From: an uncultured Erysipelotrichaceae bacterium
Lineage (GTDB): Bacteria > Bacillota_I > Bacilli_A > RF39 > UBA660
Length of the DNA: 37,686 nt
Reading direction: 5' to 3'
Assembly (NCBI GenBank): GCA_902797265.1
Contig: CADBSF010000064.1
Span: forward strand, 1 to 37,686
The first letter of the stretch is position 1. Every line of letters begins with the position of its first letter. A program made the position numbers and the translations under genes. The notes beneath the pieces are model-generated. The model worked only from the letters and a program-made list of their open reading frames with translations, was not told where the DNA came from and ran no database searches. Shown piece after piece: positions 31,367 through 37,686 of the stretch.

Positions 31367-32725
31367 TTATAATTTAATCCATTCCTTATATTCAAATATT
31401 TTAATTTCTTCTAGATTTCTTTTAGTTAATTCTTTCTTTTCTTCTTGATAACCCCAATTAATATAATAATTTGGTACTAATTGAGTTCTAAATGGAAGCA
31501 TTCTTGTCATAATGATAATCGCTTCAAATGGTTTTAGTGTTTTCAATTCTTCTATAGTAACAAGTGGAGTATTGTTCTCTTGATTTCCACAATATTTTGA
31601 TATTTCTTCTAATGTATAAATATCTTCTGATAATAGATAGATAATTGTTCCAAAACACATCTTTAAGATTTCTACGTCTTCTTTCGAATATCTATTTTGT
31701 AAGTGAATAAAACTTTGAATTGTTACAGTAATTCTAATTCCTAGAGAACGTGAATGGGATAAAATACTAGAAAAATCTTTAATTGGTAAGAAACTATCAA
31801 ATTCATCTAATAAGATATTTACTTTTTGTGGATAATTCTTTTTTATTGATCCTAATCTTATTAATTGATTAACAAATAATGGAATCATACTATTTGATAA
31901 AGTTTCATATCCACTAATTATATATACTATCGTTGGTTTTTCTAATATTTCTGTCATTGGATAATCTGTTTTAGAAAGTAATTCTTCTAGATTTTCTTTG
32001 GTAATATATTTTTCTAATTTTTGATTAAATACAGATAATATACTTCCTCTTGTATCTGGTGGGGATTTTAAAATACTAGATAGTTTTCTTTCTATATTTG
32101 GATAGTTTTCTATTTCTTTGGTAAAAGATAATAAATATTTCTCCATAATAGAGTTACTTAATCTTTCTACACTACTTAGATTTATTTCTTCTGATTCTCC
32201 TTTTTCAAATAAATATAGGACTAATCCTGTAAAGTAATTGATTACTGAATTGATCCAGAAAGGATCCATATCCCTATTATTACTATCTTCAAATAAGTAA
32301 TAGCCTAAATCTTCTATCATATCAATTGCTTTATCTTTATTTCCTTCTTTATATAAGTCATAAGCTAATGATAAAGGATTCCAGTGATTTCCTGTTCTAG
32401 TATCTTCTAGATTAATTACTACTACTTGATATCCTTGTTTTTCCGCTTCTGTTGCGGTTCTTTCATATAAGTCTCCTTTACTATCATTAATGATAATAGA
32501 TTCTTTCTTTTTCATTGATAAATTCAATGAAGGTAGGATAATTCCTTGTGTTTTTCCACTACCTGTTGAGCCAATAATTAATGTATGGGCTTCTTTACTA
32601 GAAATATATAATCTATCATTTTCATAGATTAATGGGATTCCTGCTTTTTCAATTGTTTGACTAAGATTGATTTCTTCTAAGTTTTTCTTCATTTCTTCTT
32701 TACTTAGCCATTTTGCATAATTCAT
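31367..32725 (-). CDS. VirD4/TraG-like coupling ATPase without membrane anchor
   Basis: 452 residues. Walker A is GSTGSGKT (52-59) in HTLIIGSTGSGKTQGIILPS; a TraG-type NDSKGDLYE follows, and Walker B is NILLDEFDSF at about 305-314, then TIQS. These are the marks of type IV coupling proteins, which deliver DNA or proteins to a conjugation channel. Two points are unusual: the two N-terminal membrane helices of VirD4 are missing, and no relaxase or secretion-channel genes lie nearby. It sits between conserved ychF and DUF951-mscS-parB genes. It may be a leftover of an element, a cytosolic relative used in chromosome or DNA handling, or part of a phage-defence set. None of these is shown. Confidence 0.8.
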   Translation of the reverse strand: MNYAKWLSKEEMKKNLEEINLSQTIEKAGIPLIYENDRLYISSKEAHTLIIGSTGSGKTQGIILPSLNLSMKKKESIIINDSKGDLYERTATEAEKQGYQVVVINLEDTRTGNHWNPLSLAYDLYKEGNKDKAIDMIEDLGYYLFEDSNNRDMDPFWINSVINYFTGLVLYLFEKGESEEINLSSVERLSNSIMEKYLLSFTKEIENYPNIERKLSSILKSPPDTRGSILSVFNQKLEKYITKENLEELLSKTDYPMTEILEKPTIVYIISGYETLSNSMIPLFVNQLIRLGSIKKNYPQKVNILLDEFDSFLPIKDFSSILSHSRSLGIRITVTIQSFIHLQNRYSKEDVEILKMCFGTIIYLLSEDIYTLEEISKYCGNQENNTPLVTIEELKTLKPFEAIIIMTRMLPFRTQLVPNYYINWGYQEEKKELTKRNLEEIKIFEYKEWIKL

Positions 32726-32771
32726 AATATCTCTCCTTTTGCTTCTATTAAACCATATATTTTTTTAACTA

Positions 32772-32800
32772 TTTAAACAATAACGGCTTTATGATATAAT
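32772..32800 (+). promoter_or_regulatory. Promoter of the AraC-type regulator
   Basis: TTTAAA (32772-32777), 17-bp spacer, perfect TATAAT (32795-32800) with TG one base upstream. The predicted start (about 32806) lies at the GTG codons of the gene. Confidence 0.7.
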
Positions 32801-32804
32801 GTAG

Positions 32805-33284
32805 GTGGTGATTATTACGTTTTCTAATGAATTAGTATTAAATATTTTAAAATATATAGAGAATAATCTTTATACTCAGATTACTATTTCTAATCTTGTT
32901 AATGATTTTCATTATAATAAAGATTATATGATGAGATTGTTTAAGAGAGAGATAGGGGTTACTATCTTTGAATATATTAATAAAAAAAGAATTTATCATT
33001 CTTTATTTTCTTATTCTAGTAATAATTCAATTACGAAGATTTCTATCTTGTTTGGTTTTTCTTCATTAGAATACTATTCTGAAATATTTAAAAAATATAT
33101 GGGAGTTTCTCCAAATAAATATCGTTTGTATGTCATGATAGGGAAAAAGGTTTCTTTAGAAGATATAACTATTATTCGTTCTCATATTGCTTCTTTAAAC
33201 AGTTTTATTCATAAAGTAGATGATTATCAAAAGAATATTCTTTCTCCTATGCCATATAAATCTTTATCAATCTTTAAGAAATAG
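32805..33284 (+). CDS. AraC-family HTH regulator, DNA-binding domain only
   Basis: 159 residues. About residues 8-108 form two helix-turn-helix units: ITISNLVNDFHYNKDYMMRLFKREIG and ITKISILFGFSSLEYYSEIFKKYMGVSPNKYR, the latter a clear AraC signature. There is no N-terminal ligand-binding domain; about 50 residues of unknown role follow. The start is uncertain. GTG 32805 and GTG 32808 overlap a sequence resembling a ribosome site (AGGTGGTGA), and the -10 ends at 32800, so the mRNA may be leaderless or use an ATT codon. It is divergent from the VirD4-like gene and convergent with the AbgT gene, which are plausible targets. Confidence 0.85.
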   Translation: MVIITFSNELVLNILKYIENNLYTQITISNLVNDFHYNKDYMMRLFKREIGVTIFEYINKKRIYHSLFSYSSNNSITKISILFGFSSLEYYSEIFKKYMGVSPNKYRLYVMIGKKVSLEDITIIRSHIASLNSFIHKVDDYQKNILSPMPYKSLSIFKK

Positions 33285-33311
33285 AAAAACACTATAGAAG
33301 ACTATAGTGTT
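33284..33311 (-). terminator. Terminator of the AbgT-like gene
   Basis: AACACTATAG (33288-33297) pairs exactly with CTATAGTGTT (33302-33311) with a 4-nt loop; T residues follow on the minus strand. It lies in the convergent gap with the AraC gene and overlaps the AbgT stop codon. Confidence 0.85.
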
Positions 33312-34897
33312 GGGAATACTCCTGAGCCAATTGGTAATCCAATGATATACCATCCTACTACTAGTAAAATCCAAGTAGCTGATATTAATAAGAAATAAGG
33401 ACTAATCATTTGAAGAGATTTTCTAATCGTATATGGTTTTTCTTTTTGTAAATTATAGATATTTAAATATCCTATATAAATTACAAAAGACGCTAGTAAT
33501 GGAGTAAATCCTTTTGTCATGGAATCTCCTGCTCTCATTACAATTTGGGCAAATTGAGGAGAGATATTTGATTGCATAAACATAGGAACTACTACTGGTG
33601 AAAATATCATCCATTTACTAGTTGGAGAGGTTAAGAAGAAATTTGAAATAGCAATTAGTAATAATGATATAACAATTAATGGAATTCCACTAATTGGCAT
33701 AATCGATAGTAAATTCGCTAACCATGAGGTTATTACCATACCGATATTACTTTTTCTAAAGATAGCAATAAATTGAGATACCACAAACATTAGAATGAAA
33801 ATACTTCCTAAATTAGCAAATTTTTTACTACAATTTTCAATCATTTCTTTATCATTTTTTACCGATTTACTTCCAATTCCATAAGCTATTCCTGATAAAA
33901 TGAATACTAATGATACTAAGTAAGTGAAACCATCTTGGAAATAAGAATTATCTCCAAATAACTGATTCAAATACGTTTTTTCTTTCATATCTAAAAGCAT
34001 TCCTGAAAATGGTAATTTTGGAATTAAGGAATATACGAATATAAAGAGTACTAAAATAGACATTACTAAGGCAAATTGTAAGCCTCTTTTTTGATATTTT
34101 TCTCTTTCTAATTCTTTTTGTTCTTCTTCTTCTAAGTTAATAATTCGATATTGTTCTGTTTTAGAAAAATCTTTATCCTTTTTATATTTTCCTATTCTTG
34201 GAGCAATTATTTTTTCGATAATAATGGTTCCTACAATTGATAATATTACAGTTGCGACCATAATAAAGATTAAGTTTGAGGTTAACGCAATATGAGTTGT
34301 ATCATCTACTAATAATGCAGCTGATTTGGTATAATTCATTAAAGAAATTTCCATGGATCCTACAAATATTGATACTCCATAACCAAATGATACTCCACAG
34401 AAAGCTGTTACAATTCCTAAAATTGGATTTCTATTGTTAATAAAATAGATTAAAGCAATTAAAGGAATTAATATGGCATATCCTACTTCATTGATTAAAG
34501 AAGATATAATAGATACAAATAGTATTAAAAATGTAAAAATTGATTTAGGTATCTTACTAATATGTCTTCTTGTTAATGTTTCAATAAATCCTGTTCCTTC
34601 AGCTATTGTTAGTCCAATTAAGGAGATTAACAAGGTTCCTAAAGGTCCAAAGCTTAAGAAGTTTTTCGCAGCATTACTAATAATAAACTTTAATCCATCA
34701 AATGACAGTAAGTTTTCTACTGCAATTAAATTAGGTTCTAGTTCATTTGTTATTACATTTACTGTTTTATAAGTAGCTTGTGTTTGAAAAAGGGATAATA
34801 TCCAACTTAATATTACAACTACTATAGTTAAAAACAAAAATACTGTAATTGGATGAAAATAGAATTTTTTTAATTTTAATTTTCTCTTATCTCTCAT
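33302..34897 (-). CDS. AbgT-family transporter
   Basis: 531 residues with 11-12 predicted membrane helices. The N-terminal PITVFLFLTIVVVILSWILS, the FGPLGTLLISLIGLTIAEGTGF repeat region and the SPTSKWMIFSPVVVPMFMQ segment match the AbgT family. Characterised members import p-aminobenzoyl-glutamate or expel sulfonamides; the substrate here is unknown. The start overlaps DUF951 by 11 bp, so it is read from the same transcript as parAB-mscS. In Bacillus no such gene lies between DUF951 and ychF. Confidence 0.9.
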   Translation of the reverse strand: MRDKRKLKLKKFYFHPITVFLFLTIVVVILSWILSLFQTQATYKTVNVITNELEPNLIAVENLLSFDGLKFIISNAAKNFLSFGPLGTLLISLIGLTIAEGTGFIETLTRRHISKIPKSIFTFLILFVSIISSLINEVGYAILIPLIALIYFINNRNPILGIVTAFCGVSFGYGVSIFVGSMEISLMNYTKSAALLVDDTTHIALTSNLIFIMVATVILSIVGTIIIEKIIAPRIGKYKKDKDFSKTEQYRIINLEEEEQKELEREKYQKRGLQFALVMSILVLFIFVYSLIPKLPFSGMLLDMKEKTYLNQLFGDNSYFQDGFTYLVSLVFILSGIAYGIGSKSVKNDKEMIENCSKKFANLGSIFILMFVVSQFIAIFRKSNIGMVITSWLANLLSIMPISGIPLIVISLLLIAISNFFLTSPTSKWMIFSPVVVPMFMQSNISPQFAQIVMRAGDSMTKGFTPLLASFVIYIGYLNIYNLQKEKPYTIRKSLQMISPYFLLISATWILLVVGWYIIGLPIGSGVFPTL

Positions 34898-35087
34898 CTT
34901 TTTGTCCTTTCACTCTTTTTATTTTTTTATTAAATTCAATTCTTGGAATTAATACACATCTTCCGCAGTTGCAACATTTGATCTTGATATCTGCTCCTAC
35001 TCTTACAATCTCCCATTCATTTGTTCCACAAGGATGTTGCTTTTTCATGATTACTATGGACCCTAATCCATATTCTTTATTTTCCAT
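34887..35087 (-). CDS. DUF951 small protein with Cys pairs
   Basis: 66 residues starting MENKEYGLGSIVIMKKQHPC. The GTNEWEIVRVGADIKIKCCNCGRCVLIPR core is the DUF951 family of Firmicutes, found next to mscS, parB and ychF. The Cys cluster suggests a zinc-binding or RNA/DNA-related role, which is not established. I use ATG 35087 behind GAGGTG; the longer frame from 35135 lies inside mscS. It overlaps mscS by 11 bp upstream and the AbgT gene by 11 bp downstream. Confidence 0.82.
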   Translation of the reverse strand: MENKEYGLGSIVIMKKQHPCGTNEWEIVRVGADIKIKCCNCGRCVLIPRIEFNKKIKRVKGQKDER

Positions 35088-35886
35088 TATGCACCTCAAT
35101 CTGTTGATATGGTATTTTAATATTATTTTTATCAAATATCTTTTTAATTTCTCTTCTTAGATATCTTTCCGCAATAAATTGTTTCATTGATTCTGTTTCT
35201 ACTACTATTCTATATACTACTGAAGAATCAGATAAATCATTAACTCCCCAGAATTCTATATCTTTCTTAGCATATGGTACTTTTCCATTTAATTCTTTTG
35301 ATATTAATTCAAAGGCTTTTTCAATATCTTCTTCTTTTGTTTCATAAGCAATTGCAATATCAATTACAGCTAAAGAATTATTATTGCTGTAATTAATAAT
35401 TTTATCCATATAATGGTTAGATATTATTTTTGTTGCTCCTTTAAAATTCTTAATTCTTGTTGTTCTTAAACCAAACGATATTACTTCTCCCATAAAATCA
35501 TCTACTTCTATGATGTCTCCCACTTCATATAAACCTTCTGCAATAATAGAAAGACCTGCTATTATATCTTTTGCAAAATCTTGAAAAGCTAGACCAATAA
35601 TAGCTGTTCCAATCCCTAAACCAGCTAAAATTGATTTTACGTTTACTCCAAATACTGAAAGAATAGATAATCCTACTAAAAGGACAATAATATATTTTAT
35701 AATATTTTTCATTAATGATCTTACGGTGTTAATTCGTTGTAGTTGAGTTCCTTTTAATTTTTTATTTTCTAATATTTTAGATATTATCCTTTTCAATATT
35801 AAATAGACAATGATTCCTATTATGATATTAATGATTGGAACAATAATTAATTTAATATCTATTTTCATTCCATGAAATTCTATCAT
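35077..35886 (-). CDS. mscS: Small-conductance mechanosensitive channel (MscS family)
   Basis: 269 residues. The first half has about three membrane helices, with the pore helix rich in Gly and Ala (KSILAGLGIGTAIIGLAFQDFAKDIIAGL). The beta domain DIIEVDDFMGEVISFGLRTTRIKNFKG and the alpha/beta C-terminal domain follow. It releases solutes on hypo-osmotic shock. It ends inside the DUF951 gene and starts one base after parB. Confidence 0.93.
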   Translation of the reverse strand: MIEFHGMKIDIKLIIVPIINIIIGIIVYLILKRIISKILENKKLKGTQLQRINTVRSLMKNIIKYIIVLLVGLSILSVFGVNVKSILAGLGIGTAIIGLAFQDFAKDIIAGLSIIAEGLYEVGDIIEVDDFMGEVISFGLRTTRIKNFKGATKIISNHYMDKIINYSNNNSLAVIDIAIAYETKEEDIEKAFELISKELNGKVPYAKKDIEFWGVNDLSDSSVVYRIVVETESMKQFIAERYLRREIKKIFDKNNIKIPYQQIEVHNGK

Positions 35887-35887
35887 T

Positions 35888-36805
35888 TTATCTACCTACT
35901 TCTATGTTTAATTGATCTAATATTCTATTTAAATCATTTCCATTTACAAAACTAATTTCTAATTTATTTTTCTTAATGGATACTTTTGTTCCTAATTTTT
36001 CACTTAGTTCATTTTGTAGATAACTATATTCATTATTTTGTACTTTTTTGATTTTTTGAGGATGTGTTTTAATAATTCGTGGTTCTTGTGTTAATTCTTC
36101 TAATTGTCTAACACTGATTCCTTCTTTGATTATCTTTTCAAGTAAGTCTTCTTGTTGTTTGGTATCATCTAATTTACTTAATACTCTTGCATGAGCCATC
36201 GTAATTGTTTTTTTATTTACTTCTTCTTTAATGCTATCTGGAAGTGATAATAATCCTAACATATTTGTTAAATGACTTCTACTTTTTCCTAGACGTTTTG
36301 CTAGTTCTTCTTGTGTAAGAAGTAATGTTTCTTGTAATTTTTTATAAGCTGTTGCTTCTTCTATTGGAGTTAAATTTTCTCTTTGTAAATTTTCTAATAG
36401 AGCTATTTCCATCATTTGTGTATCATTAAAATCTCTAATGATAGCTGGTATTTCTTTTTTTCCTGCCATAATAGAAGCTTTTACTCTTCTTTCACCTGCT
36501 ATTATTTCATAGCCTTTTATTGCTTTTTTTACAATGATTGGTTGAAATACTCCATGTTCTTTAATAGAATCTGCTAATTCTTGTAAAGACTCATTATCAA
36601 ATATTTTTCTAGGTTGATATGGATTGCTTCTTAATTCATTTAAGGGAAGATTAACAATTTCATCTTTTGAAGTTTCTTTTACTATTTTATTTTCTACTGT
36701 TGTATAATCAAGTACTTCATTATTAAATAGTTCTTCAAGTCCTCTTCCTAAAGCTCTTCTTTTAGGAATTCCACTCTCTATATTATTTGTTTCCATTTCT
36801 TTCAA
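35888..36805 (-). CDS. parB: Chromosome-partitioning protein ParB (Spo0J)
   Basis: 305 residues. The N-terminal ARG-rich ParA-interaction motif (RRALGRGLEELF), the nuclease-like CTPase region with NPYQPRK and the GERR motif (AGERRVKASIMAG), a helix-turn-helix that reads LAKRLGKSRSHLTNMLGLL, and a C-terminal dimerisation domain are recognisable. It loads onto parS sites near the origin. The frame opens at TTG 36805, 5 nt after AAAGGAAG; the ATG at 36796 is too far from it. It overlaps parA by 23 bp. No parS consensus was noticed in this window. Confidence 0.95.
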   Translation of the reverse strand: MKEMETNNIESGIPKRRALGRGLEELFNNEVLDYTTVENKIVKETSKDEIVNLPLNELRSNPYQPRKIFDNESLQELADSIKEHGVFQPIIVKKAIKGYEIIAGERRVKASIMAGKKEIPAIIRDFNDTQMMEIALLENLQRENLTPIEEATAYKKLQETLLLTQEELAKRLGKSRSHLTNMLGLLSLPDSIKEEVNKKTITMAHARVLSKLDDTKQQEDLLEKIIKEGISVRQLEELTQEPRIIKTHPQKIKKVQNNEYSYLQNELSEKLGTKVSIKKNKLEISFVNGNDLNRILDQLNIEVGR

Positions 36806-37571
36806 TCACTTCCTTTGCTAAGTTTAGATAAGCTTCTGAACCTCTACTTTTTGGATCATATGCTATAATTGGTTCTCCATGAGAAGGAGCTTCTGTTAGT
36901 CTTACCAATCTTGGTATTATCGTATTGTATACTTTCTCTTTAAAGAATTTTCTTATATCATCTACTACTTCAAAGCCAAGATTTGTTCTTGAATCTAACA
37001 TTGTTAATAAAACACCTTCTATATCTAATGTTGGATTTAATGTTTTTTGAGCCATCATGATTGTTTTCAATAATTGAGTAATTCCTTCCAAGGCAAAGAA
37101 TTCACATTGAACAGGAATAATTACTGAATTAGATGCTGCAAGGGCATTTGTTGTTATTAAAGATAGAGATGGTGGACAATCTAATATAATGAAATCAAAA
37201 CTATCTTTGATATCCATCAAATTCATTTTTAATTGTTCTCCCTTTTTAAAGTTTGTATCTGCTCTACTCTTATCTAACAATTCATACTCTAATCCAGCTA
37301 GATTAATGGTTGCTGGAATTACATATAAATCTTTATATTTTGTTTTAATCATTGATTCCGTTATACTGCATTCTCCTATTAAAACATCATAGATACTTCT
37401 TTCTATTTCTCCTTTATTAATTCCTACACCAGTAGTTGTATTTCCTTGAGGATCAAGATCGATTAATAATACTTTTTTCCCTAATACTGCTAATGATGCA
37501 GAAAGATTGATACTTGTTGTGGTTTTTCCTACTCCACCTTTTTGATTTACTAATGATATAATCTTTCCCAT
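36783..37571 (-). CDS. parA: Chromosome-partitioning ATPase ParA (Soj)
   Basis: 262 residues of the Walker-type ParA/MinD ATPases. The deviant Walker A KGGVGKTTTSINL starts at residue 10, and the Walker B region includes FDFIILDCPPSLSL. Soj partners ParB in origin segregation and in regulating DnaA and sporulation. GGGTGA lies before ATG 37571. Gene order parA-parB-mscS-DUF951 indicates an origin-proximal position. Confidence 0.96.
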   Translation of the reverse strand: MGKIISLVNQKGGVGKTTTSINLSASLAVLGKKVLLIDLDPQGNTTTGVGINKGEIERSIYDVLIGECSITESMIKTKYKDLYVIPATINLAGLEYELLDKSRADTNFKKGEQLKMNLMDIKDSFDFIILDCPPSLSLITTNALAASNSVIIPVQCEFFALEGITQLLKTIMMAQKTLNPTLDIEGVLLTMLDSRTNLGFEVVDDIRKFFKEKVYNTIIPRLVRLTEAPSHGEPIIAYDPKSRGSEAYLNLAKEVIERNGNK

Positions 37572-37601
37572 CTAATCACCCATTTTCCATATTACTTTTA
37601 T

Positions 37602-37610
37602 ATTGTATCA
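37602..37610 (-). promoter_or_regulatory. parA promoter (extended -10)
   Basis: Minus strand TGATACAAT: TG, one base, TACAAT (37607-37602). Upstream is an A-rich tract; the -35 is weak. Confidence 0.55.
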
Positions 37611-37640
37611 AAGATTCTTTTTTTTTTAAATGATTTTATG

Positions 37641-37669
37641 AAAAAAAATAGATTTTTCTCAATCTATTT
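37641..37669 (-). terminator. Terminator of the gene beyond the right edge
   Basis: AAATAGATT (37646-37654) pairs with AATCTATTT (37661-37669), loop 6 nt; eight T residues follow on the minus strand. The gene it ends, upstream of parA, lies outside the window. Confidence 0.8.
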
Positions 37670-37686
37670 TTTTACTTTATTTTTCA

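Noticed and set aside
1-37686. CRISPR array, rRNA, tRNA or insertion sequence
   Set aside because: No regularly spaced direct repeats, no rRNA-like or tRNA cloverleaf sequence and no transposase frame were noticed; the only mobile-element sign is the integrase fragment at the left edge.

Overview
This window is chromosomal DNA from a very AT-rich (about 30% G+C by eye) Gram-positive, endospore-forming bacterium of class Bacilli, probably an uncultured gut lineage of the Erysipelotrichales/RF39 type (inference). Supporting evidence: an RNA polymerase delta subunit (rpoE), wall enzymes (murA, tagO-like, class A PBP), two sporulation proteins (spoIIR and a SpoIIQ-like protein), and Bacillus-like gene order. 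The standard genetic code is used: TGA is a true stop at the ywiB/argS, rpiB/DUF1146 and dnaB/M23 junctions. Nearly all genes lie on the minus strand; the plus strand carries only the PBP, the lemA-pta pair, an AraC-type regulator and a predicted antisense RNA.

Layout. 1-418: the start of a tyrosine-recombinase integrase gene running off the left edge, and a gap with four TGTGCACA palindromes, next to the 3' end of secA. 419-3559: secA and hpf. 3617-6875: cold-shock protein, LytTR regulator with a degenerate receiver, tagO-like transferase, mreB. 6958-10567: SpoIIQ-like protein, DUF1146, rpiB, rpmE, SGNH-like protein, murA. 10586-17251: fba, mntP, spoIIR, prmC, prfA, rpoE, argS, ywiB-like gene. 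17354-21352: class A PBP, a decayed Cys-rich secreted-protein gene with a GC-rich patch, lemA, pta. 21353-21688: a predicted type I toxin-antitoxin locus. 21686-28621: cmpB-like, ung, rlmH, walJ, an M23 endopeptidase, dnaB, rplI and a shortened GdpP-like phosphodiesterase. 28690-28956: a structured RNA gene. 29013-31330: rpsR, ssb, rpsF and ychF. 31367-34897: VirD4-like ATPase, AraC regulator and AbgT transporter. 34887-37571: DUF951, mscS, parB and parA, the origin-proximal block.

How the genes work together. The backbone is housekeeping: protein export (secA), ribosome hibernation (hpf), translation (rpmE, prfA, prmC, argS, rpsF/rpsR/rplI), replication (dnaB, ssb, parAB), wall synthesis and shape (murA, tagO, mreB, PBP, M23), and forespore-mother-cell signalling (spoIIR, SpoIIQ-like). 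The order parA-parB-mscS-DUF951-...-ychF-rpsF-ssb-rpsR-gdpP-rplI-dnaB resembles the Bacillus origin region, so the VirD4/AraC/AbgT trio looks like an insertion.

The most interesting items are outside the annotated proteins: the small hydrophobic toxin with a convergent antisense RNA (21398-21588), the unidentified structured RNA (28784-28945), the Cys-rich pseudogene with two in-frame stops and a foreign-looking patch (19363-19758), leader hairpins at rpmE and rpsF, and a hairpin that buries the spoIIR ribosome binding site.
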